Positions 17,444-27,272 are shown, counted from the stretch's first letter. The stretch is 64,000 nucleotides of DNA from Bacteroidetes bacterium 43-16 (GCA_001897525.1 MKTB01000025.1:1-64000); one strand, 5' to 3'. A program made the numbers and translations. The notes: generated by a model not told the origin, from the sequence alone.

Positions 17444-17854
17444 ATGGCTGTAGGTGGCGATATCATAGAAGTAACAGTAAACCATCCCACATTAGGGACT
17501 GGAATTTTTAAAATAAAATCTAATGAAGGTTCAACTTTTGACCTGGGGGGTATTCGTAAAAATGACGATGCAAACCAGATTGCAACTGATGGATCAATTA
17601 TCAGGCAGATGAATATGGCAGCCTGGTCATTTGAATTAACTGCAGTAAATGATACTGTGGCTTCAAAGCCAGCGGCCGAGTTTGTTTGTGATTTACAGGC
17701 TAGTCCGGAAGAAGGCGATTGGACTTTCACATTTATTAACGGGACGGTATATGGTGGCCTGGGCTCTCCTGTTGGTGATGTTCAGCCGGATGCTAATGTT
17801 GCAACATTCACCTTAAAAGTGAATGGCGGTGGTAAGTTGAAAAAAATTGTTTAA
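17444..17854 (+). CDS. Tail tube protein, Mu gpM-like
   Basis: This 136-residue, beta-rich protein follows the sheath gene directly, as tube genes do. Segments such as GGIRKNDDANQIATDGSIIRQ and an end in FTLKVNGGGKLKKIV fit a gpM-type inner tube subunit. Sequence similarity alone is weak; size and position carry the call. Confidence 0.7.
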   Translation: MAVGGDIIEVTVNHPTLGTGIFKIKSNEGSTFDLGGIRKNDDANQIATDGSIIRQMNMAAWSFELTAVNDTVASKPAAEFVCDLQASPEEGDWTFTFINGTVYGGLGSPVGDVQPDANVATFTLKVNGGGKLKKIV

Positions 17855-17875
17855 TCAAAAAATCAATATAATAAA

Positions 17876-18274
17876 ATGAGTACAGTATCACACGAAGTAG
17901 CAGTAAAAGATGTTGAAAATTGGCTATCCTATAAAAGAATTCGTCCTAAAAAGATTGAAAAATATGAGGACTTTAAGGCAACACTTGTTGAGGCTGTTGA
18001 AGACGGAGCATTAGTCTTAAATGAGGACTACAGCTGGACACACAATTTATCATTCCCTATTGAGTCAGGAGACACACCTATTAACGGGTTTAAATATAAG
18101 CCCAGGGTTACCGTTGAAGAGGTAGGACAGAAGCTTAAAAATGCTGGGACCGATGCGGATTCTCGACTTTTGGCCTATTCTGCAGCGTTAGCAGGAGTTC
18201 CTATCTCAGTTTTGGCAAAAATGGATACTATTGATTCAAACATCTCTAATGCAGTAGCCGCTTTTTTTATGTAG
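17876..18274 (+). CDS. Tail assembly chaperone, short product
   Basis: This 132-residue protein lies between tube and tape measure genes, the invariant site of tail assembly chaperones. It ends GCT TTT TTT ATG TAG. The seven T at 18262-18268 form a canonical -1 slippery heptamer; slipping leads to a longer product ending at 18438. Chaperone pairs of this kind coat the tape measure protein while the tube forms. Sequence itself has no recognised family. Confidence 0.75.
   Translation: MSTVSHEVAVKDVENWLSYKRIRPKKIEKYEDFKATLVEAVEDGALVLNEDYSWTHNLSFPIESGDTPINGFKYKPRVTVEEVGQKLKNAGTDADSRLLAYSAALAGVPISVLAKMDTIDSNISNAVAAFFM
18262..18268 (+). promoter_or_regulatory. Programmed -1 frameshift site T_TTT_TTT
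   Basis: The heptamer is phased correctly in the chaperone frame, two codons before the stop (ATG TAG). After slipping, the next codons are TAT GTA GGT and the frame stays open for 56 codons. Confidence 0.8.
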
Positions 18275-18438
18275 GTGATTTCGATAGTGTTAATAATATG
18301 GCACTTACTATAGAATCAGAGCATCACTGGCCGCCAGAGGTTGTTGATGCTCTTTTTTTAGACGATAATGATCACAAAGGGTTAGTCAGACACTACGAAA
18401 TCATCGATGAAAAAATAAAAAGCCTAAAAACAAAATAG
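18268..18438 (+). CDS. Frameshift extension of the tail assembly chaperone
   Basis: Reading in the -1 frame from the slippery site gives 56 residues beginning YVGDFDSVNNMALTIESEHH, so the fusion is 131 plus 56, or 187 residues. The extension ends one base before the tape measure ATG. An internal ATG at 18298 could allow separate translation of 46 residues, but the open frame back to the slippery site and parallels with lambda G/GT and P2 E/E' favour fusion. Confidence 0.75.
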   Translation, partial: YVGDFDSVNNMALTIESEHHWPPEVVDALFLDDNDHKGLVRHYEIIDEKIKSLKTK

Positions 18439-18439
18439 C

Positions 18440-20317
18440 ATGGCATTTACTATTCCTTCAATTTTTACAGCAATCGATAAATTAACAAGACCTGTGCAAC
18501 AAATGGCAGCACGGGTTAACGGGTCGTTAGAAGCAATGGAAAGGAAATATAAAAACCTGAATAATGTTTCTCAAAAAATGATGGTTGGTGGAGTTGCTGT
18601 TGGTACTGCAATTGCCGCCCCATTGGTATTGGCTACGAAAAAAACTATTGCTTTTGAGGATGCAATGGCTGATGTTGCTAAAACGACAGGATTAAGTGGT
18701 ACAAGCCTTAAAAACTTAGGTGATTCAATTCTCAAATATTCAGGACAAACAAGAACATCAATACAAGAGCTTACTCAAATAGCAGCAATTGGGGGTTCTA
18801 TGGGAATTAATGAGCTTAATCAATTGGAGGCATTTACTAAGACAGCAGATAAATTCAATTTAGCTCTAGGCTCTGACTTTGGTGGAGTAGAAGAAGCTGT
18901 CAAGAGTATAGCTTCTTTACGAAATCTATATAAAGAGACAAGATTACTTGACTCTGCAAATACTATAAATAAGATAGGGTCTGCGATTAATGAATTGACA
19001 ACAAAAGGCGCAAATGCTCAGGCAATCAATGAGTTTTCGCAAAGAATAGGAGCATTGCCTGAAGCTTTTAAACCAACAATCCAGGAAACAATTGCTCTTG
19101 GCGCAGTTCTTAATAAGGCAGGAATTACGGCAGAAATCGCATCGTCTGGTTTCCATAAAGTCCAATCATTGGCTGGTGGGAATATTGGAGCTTTTGCAAA
19201 GCAGATGAAAATAGGGACTAAAGAAGCAATAACCCTATTTAATACAGACCCTTCAAATTTTGTGTTCAAATTAGCGGAATCATTGAATGGGCTAAATGCG
19301 ATTCAAATGACGGATATATTAAAAAAATTGAAGATAAACGATAAGGAAGCAAAAATGGCATTGGGCTCTTTAGGTTCAAGTTACAAAGTGTTTACGGAAT
19401 TTCTAGGAATATCAAATTATGAATTTGCAAAAAACAACTCGCTGTCTGCGGAGGCTGCGGCTAAAAATGCTACTCATGCCGCTAAAATTGCGCAACTAAA
19501 AAATCAATTTGAGGCTTTGGCAATTAAGGTAGGAGAAATTTTCTTGCCTGTATTAGACAAAATATTAACAACAATTCAACCAATCATTAAAAATGTTTCT
19601 GACTGGATAACTAAAAATCCGGAACTGGCATCAACCATAGGCAAGGTTGCGCTAGGTGCTTCAGCTCTTGCATTCGCAGTTGGGGGAATAGGTGCGGCTA
19701 TTCAAGCTGTATTATTTATTGCAAGTCCCATCGGCCTACTTGCGCTGGCTATTTCTGCTATTATTGCTACAGTTGTTGTACTCATTGCTTATTGGGATGA
19801 ATGGGGGAAATACGCAAGATACCTGGCTGGCCCTTTGGGTGATATTGTAGCAGCTATTATGGCAATCAAAGGGGCATGGAAAAGCACTAAACAACTATTT
19901 GAAGATTATGGAATTGTAGGTGCTATTGTCGAAATAGGGAAAAGTATTGTAAAATTTATGCTCACGCCAGTTACTCAATTATTGCAATTATTAGCAAAAC
20001 TCCCGGACAGTTTTGGGGGAGACTGGGCTAAAAATGCATTGCGTGGTATTGATACAATGCTAGCACCTGGATTAACGAATAGCCAGATTAAAGGGCGATC
20101 TGACTACGAACATATAATGAAGGTTATGCAAGGCGACGAAGGTAAGCCATCTGCTCAAGTCTTAGACTTAAAAAAAGCTCAACAAGAATATACTACAGCC
20201 TCATTTGAAAAAACAATCAACAACAGGCTAAGTATTGATATAAACGGGAATCCGAAAGACTTTAGTTATAAAGCACCTGCAGGAATACCAATTAAATTGA
20301 CCTCTAATATCGGATAG
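18440..20317 (+). CDS. Tail tape measure protein
   Basis: The protein has 625 residues. The N-terminal IFTAIDKLTRPVQQMAARVN and the TP901-type core (IAFEDAMADVAKTTGLSG, QELTQIAAIGGSMGI) are diagnostic. A hydrophobic block (about residues 405-455, GKVALGASALAFAVGG to VVVLIAYW) could form the membrane-active part used in genome ejection. At roughly 1.5 angstrom per residue, a 625-residue ruler implies a tail near 90 nm, shorter than Mu's; this length is an estimate. Confidence 0.88.
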   Translation: MAFTIPSIFTAIDKLTRPVQQMAARVNGSLEAMERKYKNLNNVSQKMMVGGVAVGTAIAAPLVLATKKTIAFEDAMADVAKTTGLSGTSLKNLGDSILKYSGQTRTSIQELTQIAAIGGSMGINELNQLEAFTKTADKFNLALGSDFGGVEEAVKSIASLRNLYKETRLLDSANTINKIGSAINELTTKGANAQAINEFSQRIGALPEAFKPTIQETIALGAVLNKAGITAEIASSGFHKVQSLAGGNIGAFAKQMKIGTKEAITLFNTDPSNFVFKLAESLNGLNAIQMTDILKKLKINDKEAKMALGSLGSSYKVFTEFLGISNYEFAKNNSLSAEAAAKNATHAAKIAQLKNQFEALAIKVGEIFLPVLDKILTTIQPIIKNVSDWITKNPELASTIGKVALGASALAFAVGGIGAAIQAVLFIASPIGLLALAISAIIATVVVLIAYWDEWGKYARYLAGPLGDIVAAIMAIKGAWKSTKQLFEDYGIVGAIVEIGKSIVKFMLTPVTQLLQLLAKLPDSFGGDWAKNALRGIDTMLAPGLTNSQIKGRSDYEHIMKVMQGDEGKPSAQVLDLKKAQQEYTTASFEKTINNRLSIDINGNPKDFSYKAPAGIPIKLTSNIG

Positions 20318-20318
20318 T

Positions 20319-20729
20319 ATGATTGATTTACTGATGAAAGAAACTGATGATGGTGGGGATTTTGTATTAGAAGGGAACGATCTATTACTGGATAGCAATT
20401 TCGGAACAATGATCTACCAGGCGCTATTCGGGGGTTACGAATACTGGGCTAATGATCTACTACTTGAAGGGTCTCAAAAGTATGAATCAAAAACTGAAAA
20501 GACACTAAAAGAGGTGGCTTTAAATTCCGCAGGACGGGTAACTATTGAAAATGCAGTGCGCGAAGATCTTAAGTTCTTCACTTCAGAAATTCCCGGAACA
20601 ACGGTAAGCGTATCAGCCCAGGTTATCAGTGATGATAAAATGAACATTCAAATATTGATAAACAATGAGGCGTACATATTACAATTTGTATTGCCCGGAA
20701 GCTTAATTTTTATACGAAGAGATGTTTAA
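20319..20729 (+). CDS. Baseplate protein, Mu gp46-like
   Basis: The protein has 136 residues. The start MIDLLMKETDDGGDFVLEGN and later segments fit the GP46 family (PF07409), the gp25/wedge-type baseplate component. It lies directly before the gp47 homologue, as in Mu, and overlaps it by 8 bases. It starts one base after the tape measure stop. Confidence 0.8.
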   Translation: MIDLLMKETDDGGDFVLEGNDLLLDSNFGTMIYQALFGGYEYWANDLLLEGSQKYESKTEKTLKEVALNSAGRVTIENAVREDLKFFTSEIPGTTVSVSAQVISDDKMNIQILINNEAYILQFVLPGSLIFIRRDV

Positions 20730-21900
20730 GATCCCTACACTTAAAGAATTATATGATCAGTCGCTGCAGGACCTTCAAACCGAAATGGGGATATCAATAT
20801 TGCCATTTGGCAAAATGGTGTTACGTGCTCAGGCTGCCTGGCAATCAGCAAAATTAAAACTATACTATTTGCTCCTGGGTAAAGTACAAAAAAATCTCTT
20901 TGCAGATACGGCAGAACCGGAAAGCATGGGAGGGACTTTGGAAAGAATCGGTCGGCTAAAGATAAATCGTAATCCTTTCCCAGCCACTTCGGGAAAGTAT
21001 GATGTAACTGTAACAGCAACCGGTAATGCTTTTATTCCAACCGGTACAATATTTAAAAGCCTGGAAAGTGCCCTTAACTCAGGGGTGCTTCTAATCAGTG
21101 ATCAGGATTATAATATCGATCAGGTAAATAATATAATTGAACTCCGGGCGCTCAATCCGGGATTGGAAAGCAAATTAAATGTAAATGACGGGCTGTCCTG
21201 TACCGTCCCTATTGTAGGTATTACTGGCGAAGCTCTTGTTATTGCAGAAACTGTATCACCAACAGCTGCGGAATCGGAAGAAGATTACCGACAGGCGATC
21301 ATTGACAGCTACCGACTTGAACCGCAAGGCGGTGCATCTGCTGATTACATCTTATGGGCGCAGGATGCTCAAGGGGTTAAAGCTTCTTACCCTTATACAA
21401 GCCCAACGGCTGCTGCCGAGGTCGATATATATGTAGAAGCATCACCAGAGGATAGTACTGACGGTATGGGAACTCCTACGCAAACAATACTGGATAATGT
21501 AGCATCAGTTTTGGAAATTGATCCCAACACACAACAAGGACGTACTCCATTAAGTGTCTGGGCAAATAATGTATATCCGGTAGTGATCAATAAATTGACA
21601 ATAACGATTAATAATAGTGCTGGTATTACTGAATCACAAAAAGCAATAATCAATGCAGCTATCAAAGAACAGGTAGATGAAGTGAGGCCATTTATTGCCG
21701 GTGCAGATATACTGGAAGAACGTAACGACACAATTAGTACGAATCAGGTAATATCCTGGATGATCAATGCAATTCCGGGGTTGGGTTTTGGGGCTGTAGA
21801 AATGAGCATTCAAATTGGATCATCAAGTGCCAATACAGTATCTATCAAAACATTCAGTTACGGTAATATCCCATATTTAGTAAATGTAGTCTATGCTTAG
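20722..21900 (+). CDS. Baseplate J-like protein, Mu gp47-like
   Basis: This 392-residue protein has the baseplate J pattern: helical N-terminus, AEPESMGGTLERIGRLKINR, then ESEEDYRQAIIDSYRLEPQGG and ADYILWAQDAQGVKASYPY. It is a wedge component holding the sheath base in contractile tails. It overlaps the gp46 gene upstream and the gp48 gene downstream by 8 bases each. Confidence 0.85.
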   Translation: MFKIPTLKELYDQSLQDLQTEMGISILPFGKMVLRAQAAWQSAKLKLYYLLLGKVQKNLFADTAEPESMGGTLERIGRLKINRNPFPATSGKYDVTVTATGNAFIPTGTIFKSLESALNSGVLLISDQDYNIDQVNNIIELRALNPGLESKLNVNDGLSCTVPIVGITGEALVIAETVSPTAAESEEDYRQAIIDSYRLEPQGGASADYILWAQDAQGVKASYPYTSPTAAAEVDIYVEASPEDSTDGMGTPTQTILDNVASVLEIDPNTQQGRTPLSVWANNVYPVVINKLTITINNSAGITESQKAIINAAIKEQVDEVRPFIAGADILEERNDTISTNQVISWMINAIPGLGFGAVEMSIQIGSSSANTVSIKTFSYGNIPYLVNVVYA

Positions 21901-22831
21901 CATCATCAGGAAATTAACAAAGCAACTATTACCCAAAGGGCGCGCATTTTGGCAGCCGGAGGGCGGTGTTTTGGATCGATTGAACAAAGCATTGTCCCTG
22001 AGTGAAGAGCGAGCTCTAAAGGGGGCGCTGAGCACCTTTGATTCCGCCTTTCCTGATAATGCAAACTTTACTACAGAAGATGCTGATATGTGGGAAAAAC
22101 GTTTGGGTATGATTAATGGTGCAGGCGTAGCACTGGTAAATCGCATGGCCGCAATACGCTTAAAGTATAATTACCCGGTCACCGATGCCCCGAGGCAATA
22201 CTACAAGTCCTTGGAGCAGCAGCTCCGGGCGGTTGGTTTTAATGTCCGTGTTTATCCTAATAAGTTTGATGTCCCTGTTGTCACATCCATAGAGTTTTCG
22301 TTCAATGATGATATGGAATTGGTTATTACCGGAGATGAAGAAGAGATGGCATTTTATGAATTCAGCATGGATGGTGGAGATATTGTAGTAAAATACTTAC
22401 CAGGAGCTAAATTAAAGTTTGTGATTGAAAATGGAAGTGTATTTGCTTACAGCTTAGGAACGAAAACACCTAATGAATGGTTGGCCCCGATCAATACCAC
22501 CATGCATAGCCCGACGACTAGGCATAGCAATGTTTTACAACATAGCACTTTCCAATACCTGGGAGCATATCACTCATTAACGCTAAGGCATCGCCCGTTG
22601 TTGCGACATGGAGCACGGTTCAACAATTACGTTGCTAACCATATTGAACGCAGCCGGGACGGTGATTTGGCCATTAATGGTGACATGTGGAAAAGTACGT
22701 TTTATATTGCTGGTGATCATATGCCAGAGTTTGCTATAATACCTCAACAAAGAGAGGCAGAATTCAGGCAAATGATATTAAGGTTAAAGCCTGTTAATAC
22801 TATCGGAATTTTATTTGTAAACTACCAATAA
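21893..22831 (+). CDS. Tail protein, Mu gp48/YmfQ-like (DUF2313)
   Basis: This 312-residue protein starts LTKQLLPKGRAFWQPEGG with ADMWEKRLGMINGAG later, matching the DUF2313 family that connects the baseplate wedge to tail fibres. It is longer than Mu gp48 (about 190 residues); the C-terminal 120 residues, rich in His (MHSPTTRHSNVLQHSTF), look like an added segment. Confidence 0.78.
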   Translation: MLSIIRKLTKQLLPKGRAFWQPEGGVLDRLNKALSLSEERALKGALSTFDSAFPDNANFTTEDADMWEKRLGMINGAGVALVNRMAAIRLKYNYPVTDAPRQYYKSLEQQLRAVGFNVRVYPNKFDVPVVTSIEFSFNDDMELVITGDEEEMAFYEFSMDGGDIVVKYLPGAKLKFVIENGSVFAYSLGTKTPNEWLAPINTTMHSPTTRHSNVLQHSTFQYLGAYHSLTLRHRPLLRHGARFNNYVANHIERSRDGDLAINGDMWKSTFYIAGDHMPEFAIIPQQREAEFRQMILRLKPVNTIGILFVNYQ

Positions 22832-22838
22832 TAAAGCA

Positions 22839-23441
22839 ATGATTAAACTAGAAAATAAAGCTAATGTGATGCCTCCGGATGCAGATTATCCATACGGAGC
22901 AATTAAGAATGATACAGGTACAGGTGATGGAACTCCTGTAGATGTCCAAGTTTACGGGGATATACACCAATTTTTTGCACGATTATTCGCAATATCCGGA
23001 TTGACATCTAATGGTCTTCCTGACAACCTTACAAATGGGTTTCAGCTATATGATGCGTTTGAAAAGCTGGCAGGCCTTCAATCCTGGACGGCATTAACGA
23101 CCCCTATATTAAGTGTAGATACAGGAACAATAACTGCTGGCACTTCATTTATTAATAAAATAAGAATACAGGGGAAGACATTGGAGTGGCAATGTATTTT
23201 CAGTGCTACACTGAATAGCATAGGTACATCGATTAGCGTTAATATTCCCTCTGCGATCACTTCTCTTACTATTGCTAACAACACTATTCCGCGGCCAGGA
23301 ACATGTACTTACTTTAGCGCTGAAGTCCTGCCTGCGGTTTTAAATGCTACAACAGGTAAGGTAACTATTACAAGAGGAGCGGCCTTTCCTAATGGATCTC
23401 TAAGGCTTTTTGGGTTTTCGTTTAGACTGGAAATTGCCTAA
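22839..23441 (+). CDS. Putative tail fibre or baseplate-distal protein, 200 aa
   Basis: Located after gp48 where Mu encodes its fibre. The N-terminus has PPDADYPYGAIKNDTG, an often-seen fibre attachment-like segment. The C-terminal half is strand-rich (ISVNIPSAITSLTIANNTIP, ending FRLEIA), like the globular ends of short tail fibres. No family is certain. The stop overlaps the next ATG by one base. Confidence 0.55.
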   Translation: MIKLENKANVMPPDADYPYGAIKNDTGTGDGTPVDVQVYGDIHQFFARLFAISGLTSNGLPDNLTNGFQLYDAFEKLAGLQSWTALTTPILSVDTGTITAGTSFINKIRIQGKTLEWQCIFSATLNSIGTSISVNIPSAITSLTIANNTIPRPGTCTYFSAEVLPAVLNATTGKVTITRGAAFPNGSLRLFGFSFRLEIA

Positions 23442-24220
23442 TGCAGATCAATGTAAATACAAAGGCAGTCAGGAATTACGCCAAAAAATTGGAGCAACTC
23501 AGTAAATCAGCTTTGCCGGTAGCAATCAGGCAAACGCTGAATAGTGCTGCCTTTGATGTTAAGACCAAAACTATGCCCAAGTCAGCCACCGACAATTTTG
23601 TTGAACGTAAGAAAACTTTCTTTAAAGCCACCTCAAAAGTTGAGCAGGCAACAGGATTCAACGTGTCTAGCATGAAATCAACGATAGGATTTAAAAAGAC
23701 AAGTGGAAAGGGCATGGATCGTGCTGTTGAAGAACTAAAGCAGCAAGAAGAAGGGGGTGTTATAGGGGGTCGTTCTTTTATTGCTCATGATAAGGCGCGT
23801 GTAGGTAAAAGTCGGAAGAAAAACGTCCGCCCTGTGAACAGAACCACTGTATTAAAAAACATTGTCAATTCTAATAAAGTAAGGGGAGCTAAAAATAAAT
23901 CACAGAAATTCATCCGGGCCGCATTCTATGCCGCTAAAAAGTACGGAGCAAATGCCCATGTGATGACACCCAGAGAAAACGGTATAAGTACCGTGCTCAG
24001 AATCAAGGAAATATGGGGCAGCACCAGAAGACAAGGGGCAGAATCTTCAAGAAGGCTTGATATAAGAGCTGAGGCATTATATTCCTATAAAAAAGGCAGA
24101 AAGGTAAAAATTGATAAGAAAGAATTTATGAAAAAAGCATCTGAAAAAAGTGCTGGTAAAATGGAAAAATTCTTTAACGAACATGCATTAAATCAGGTTA
24201 AGAAATTTTATAACAAATGA
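23441..24220 (+). CDS. Putative minor tail or tail-completion protein, GPZ-like
   Basis: The protein has 259 residues and is very basic. The N-terminus (NTKAVRNYAKKLEQLSKSAL, PVAIRQTLNSAAFDVKTKT) resembles the minor tail protein Z/GPZ pattern. The middle has repeated Lys-rich segments. Position between a fibre-like gene and the gpN homologue supports a tail role. Its basic charge may reflect DNA or tube contact. Confidence 0.5.
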   Translation: MQINVNTKAVRNYAKKLEQLSKSALPVAIRQTLNSAAFDVKTKTMPKSATDNFVERKKTFFKATSKVEQATGFNVSSMKSTIGFKKTSGKGMDRAVEELKQQEEGGVIGGRSFIAHDKARVGKSRKKNVRPVNRTTVLKNIVNSNKVRGAKNKSQKFIRAAFYAAKKYGANAHVMTPRENGISTVLRIKEIWGSTRRQGAESSRRLDIRAEALYSYKKGRKVKIDKKEFMKKASEKSAGKMEKFFNEHALNQVKKFYNK

Positions 24221-25449
24221 GTTGGCAGGAAAGGTTACAGCAAAAGTTAACGATCGTTACGGGGGATGGCAAAGTCTATACCCCAAAATGGATGTTTTCA
24301 GAATATAGCCGGGAATTTAATAATACCGTTATGGAATTTCCAATGCTTCCGGGATCACTGGTGCAGAAATTGGAAACGAAAGGGCGGATACTGCCTTTAG
24401 ACTTGGTATTTGATGGTGCTGATCACCTGGAGCAGATCCAGGCATTTGATCAATCTAGTTTGGATAAGCGGCCATGGCAGATCGATCACCCTCGCTATGG
24501 CAAAATATTGGCCCAGCCTTTAACGATATCATACACAAACGAAGATTTGAATACCAGCATGGTGCAAATCAATTGTATGGAAACGATCCAGGTAATGGAT
24601 GTTTTAAAGGTCACCATTGCACCGGTGGAGAAGATCACCGCGGATGCCGATCTGGCAAAGGATAGTGAAATAGCAGCGGTTACTTCTGATATCCCAGCTG
24701 TAAAGGTGGCTGATAAGCGATCACTGCTAAAAGATACCATGAACCAGTATAAAACAACGGCTGGGAAAATTAAAGCTGCTGCAGATGTTTCAAAGTACCT
24801 GAACGGGTACAATAAATATATCGCCCTGTTGAACAGCGGTACTTCCAGTACGGTACAAATTGCCAGGGCACTGCATGATTTTTCCACCATGCCTTATGCG
24901 TTCCTGGATACCGTTGAAAACAGGCTGAACATGCTGAAGCTTCAATACCGCATCATCCGGAACAATATTGGCAACCTGTTCACCCGGACATCAAAACGCC
25001 TTTACGAAAGCCAGTCCAGTTTCCTGCTCATGGGTATGGCCCAATCTGTTGTAAATAATGTGGGCGATTCGTTCCGGTTGGTAAGTGGTGTTTTGCCGGT
25101 CATGAGGGAGCTAAAAAGTATTTATGATGACTGGATCATTTCACTGGATGCGATCAGCTCCCCGAACGGCGGGCAGGTTGATGGCTACTTACCCGGAGCA
25201 GATACGATCCGCAATGTTTCAAACCTGTTCAGTTATACCATTTCCGCATTGATGGAAATTGCGCTGAACAGTAAACAGGAGCGATCAATCCGGTTAACGG
25301 AAGATTCAAATCCGGTATTGCTGGCTAAAAAATATTACGGCCTTGACCGGGCTGATGAAAACCTGGTTTTCTTTATCGAATCAAACCGGATCGGTATTTC
25401 TGAAATGCTCGAATTGAAAAAAGATAGATTAATTAAGTACTATGTTTAA
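24217..25449 (+). CDS. Tail/DNA circularisation protein, Mu gpN-like
   Basis: The protein has 410 residues. The N-terminal 150 residues (MSWQERLQQKLTIVTGDGK, FPMLPGSLVQKLETKGRILP, KRPWQIDHPRYGKILAQP) match the DNA circulation N-terminal domain (PF07157) of Mu gpN, a baseplate component. The rest is helical. It overlaps both neighbours, forming a translationally coupled run N-P-45. Confidence 0.82.
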   Translation: MSWQERLQQKLTIVTGDGKVYTPKWMFSEYSREFNNTVMEFPMLPGSLVQKLETKGRILPLDLVFDGADHLEQIQAFDQSSLDKRPWQIDHPRYGKILAQPLTISYTNEDLNTSMVQINCMETIQVMDVLKVTIAPVEKITADADLAKDSEIAAVTSDIPAVKVADKRSLLKDTMNQYKTTAGKIKAAADVSKYLNGYNKYIALLNSGTSSTVQIARALHDFSTMPYAFLDTVENRLNMLKLQYRIIRNNIGNLFTRTSKRLYESQSSFLLMGMAQSVVNNVGDSFRLVSGVLPVMRELKSIYDDWIISLDAISSPNGGQVDGYLPGADTIRNVSNLFSYTISALMEIALNSKQERSIRLTEDSNPVLLAKKYYGLDRADENLVFFIESNRIGISEMLELKKDRLIKYYV

Positions 25450-26488
25450 ACTTGTTATAGGAGATACGGCATTTGATAAGTTCCTTGAATTTAACCTTAA
25501 TCTGAGGTATGACAGTGTGGCCAGTGATTTTTCCTTTACTGCTTGGTTTGACCCCAGCAACGAGGCCCACAAAAGGGCGTTTAAGCCGGGAGATTACCAA
25601 ACAGCGAAGGTCTACTACAATGATGAAATATTGCTTACAGGAACGGTACTGAATATGTCCTTTGTAAGTAGTGCCCAGAACAATGCTCTGGCTATTTCGG
25701 GTTATTCTCATACCGGTGTTCTGGAAGATTGCCAGATACCAACAAGCGCCTATCCGTTGCATTCCAAAGGGCTGGACCTTAAGTCCATCACCGAAAAGAT
25801 ATGTGCTGAATTTGGTATTAATGTGATTGTTGATCCTTCCGTTTCCGGGAGAATAGGCAAAGTATTTAAGAATGCCACTGCAACCAATCAGCAAAGCGCA
25901 AAGCAGTACATCACCGACATGGCCGCACAGCAGGGGATTATTGTCACACACGATGCAAATGGGAATATAATCCTTACTGAATGCAACACAAAGGCCACTC
26001 CGCTATTTGATTTTACAGGCGGTATTCCAGGTATAGACTTTACGCTGGATTTTGATGGTCAAAAAATGCACTCTGATGTGACAACGCTCCGGCAGGCAAA
26101 GATCGGCGGCCGGAATACTAAAAAGAATCCGGTAGTGGGCCAGGCAAAGGTGTCTAATCCCTATTGCAATGTATTCCGCCCCCGAGTGGCCAGGCAGCAA
26201 GCAGGAGACGAACATGATACCGGTAAGGCCGCACGGACAAACCTGTCTGAAGAATTAAAAGGCATCGGGATAAAAGGGAATCTTAGTACCTGGAACATTA
26301 ACGGGGTTTTCATTAAGCCCAATCAGATCATCACTCTTGAAAATCCATATTTGTTTTTGTTCAAAAAAACACGTTTTTTTATAGAAAGCGTTTCTTACAA
26401 ATTGGATACGAATGGCGAAAGCTGCTCCATAAATTGTTACCTGCCGGAAGTATATAACCAGGACACTCCTAAAAATATTTTTGAATGA
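25442..26488 (+). CDS. Baseplate hub protein, Mu gpP-like
   Basis: This 348-residue protein contains a late-control D/gpP pattern: SDFSFTAWFDPSNEAHKRAF, then ILLTGTVLNMS, ALAISGYSHTGVLEDCQIP and a domain with LKSITEKICAEFGI. It forms the central hub between tube and spike. Encoded between the gpN and gp45 homologues, as in Mu. Confidence 0.85.
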   Translation: MFKLVIGDTAFDKFLEFNLNLRYDSVASDFSFTAWFDPSNEAHKRAFKPGDYQTAKVYYNDEILLTGTVLNMSFVSSAQNNALAISGYSHTGVLEDCQIPTSAYPLHSKGLDLKSITEKICAEFGINVIVDPSVSGRIGKVFKNATATNQQSAKQYITDMAAQQGIIVTHDANGNIILTECNTKATPLFDFTGGIPGIDFTLDFDGQKMHSDVTTLRQAKIGGRNTKKNPVVGQAKVSNPYCNVFRPRVARQQAGDEHDTGKAARTNLSEELKGIGIKGNLSTWNINGVFIKPNQIITLENPYLFLFKKTRFFIESVSYKLDTNGESCSINCYLPEVYNQDTPKNIFE

Positions 26489-26982
26489 TCTTCACTACCT
26501 ATATAAAAAATGTTTTCATAAGAGCGAAACAGAGGATTATCCAGGTCATGGCTATGGGTGAACAAGATATCCGCGAGCCTTATGAAAGCATGCCTTTTGG
26601 TATTGATTCCGCTCCGCTGGATGGAATGGTGGCACTGTATTCCGACACCTCAAATAGTGAAGAAAGTGTGATCATAGGCTACATCAATGAAAACCAGGTG
26701 GCAAAGATGGGTGAAATCCGGCTATACTCTTTGGATGGGAATGGTGATCAATCCACATTTATCCACTTGAAAAACAATGGCACCATTGAATTTATGGGCA
26801 ATACGCATAACCTGGTAAGATATATGCCTTTGAATCTAGGTCTGCAGGAGCTGGTAACAAAGATTAATACTGAGCTCAGTAAAATTGCAACAGGAATATC
26901 CGGTGTAGGTGGTGTATATCTGCCCACTTACACCAGTTTAAATATATCAAATTCAAAAATAGACGAACTGAAAACATTATGA
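26485..26982 (+). CDS. Baseplate spike protein, Mu gp45-like
   Basis: The protein has 165 residues. The pattern VMAMGEQDIREPYESMPFG, IDSAPLDGMVALY and GEIRLYSLDGNG matches the OB-fold plus beta-helix layout of Mu gp45 (baseplate assembly V). Mu gp45 punctures the outer membrane. The C-terminal 45 residues extend past the usual spike tip. No metal-binding HxH is seen near the end. Confidence 0.8.
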   Translation: MIFTTYIKNVFIRAKQRIIQVMAMGEQDIREPYESMPFGIDSAPLDGMVALYSDTSNSEESVIIGYINENQVAKMGEIRLYSLDGNGDQSTFIHLKNNGTIEFMGNTHNLVRYMPLNLGLQELVTKINTELSKIATGISGVGGVYLPTYTSLNISNSKIDELKTL

Positions 26983-27272
26983 TTTACAATAGCGCAGGGG
27001 TTTATGTCGAATCAGCGATCAGCTTACAGGAAAAGATCGTGCGTATTGATCAAGTGATCAGTGCGCTAACCATACTATTGATTGATAATGCAGCTGCAGC
27101 ACAATACAAAGAATATCAGTTAGATGACGGGCAGACAAAGATCCGGTCTGTTTACAACACACCGGTAGATATTGCGAATTCCATAAGGAGTATGGAGCAA
27201 TTAAAACAAATGTATATTAATAAGCTCAACGGCCGCACTTTCCGGTTAGTAGATGGCAGAAACTTTATATAA
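26979..27272 (+). CDS. Head-tail joining protein, gpW-like
   Basis: This 97-residue protein lies directly before the portal gene, where lambda encodes gpW. The second half (LDDGQTKIRSVYNTPVDIAN, then SIRSMEQLKQM) follows the gpW order of a short strand pair and a helix. The first 40 residues are extra. The call is by position and weak pattern. Confidence 0.55.
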   Translation: MIYNSAGVYVESAISLQEKIVRIDQVISALTILLIDNAAAAQYKEYQLDDGQTKIRSVYNTPVDIANSIRSMEQLKQMYINKLNGRTFRLVDGRNFI

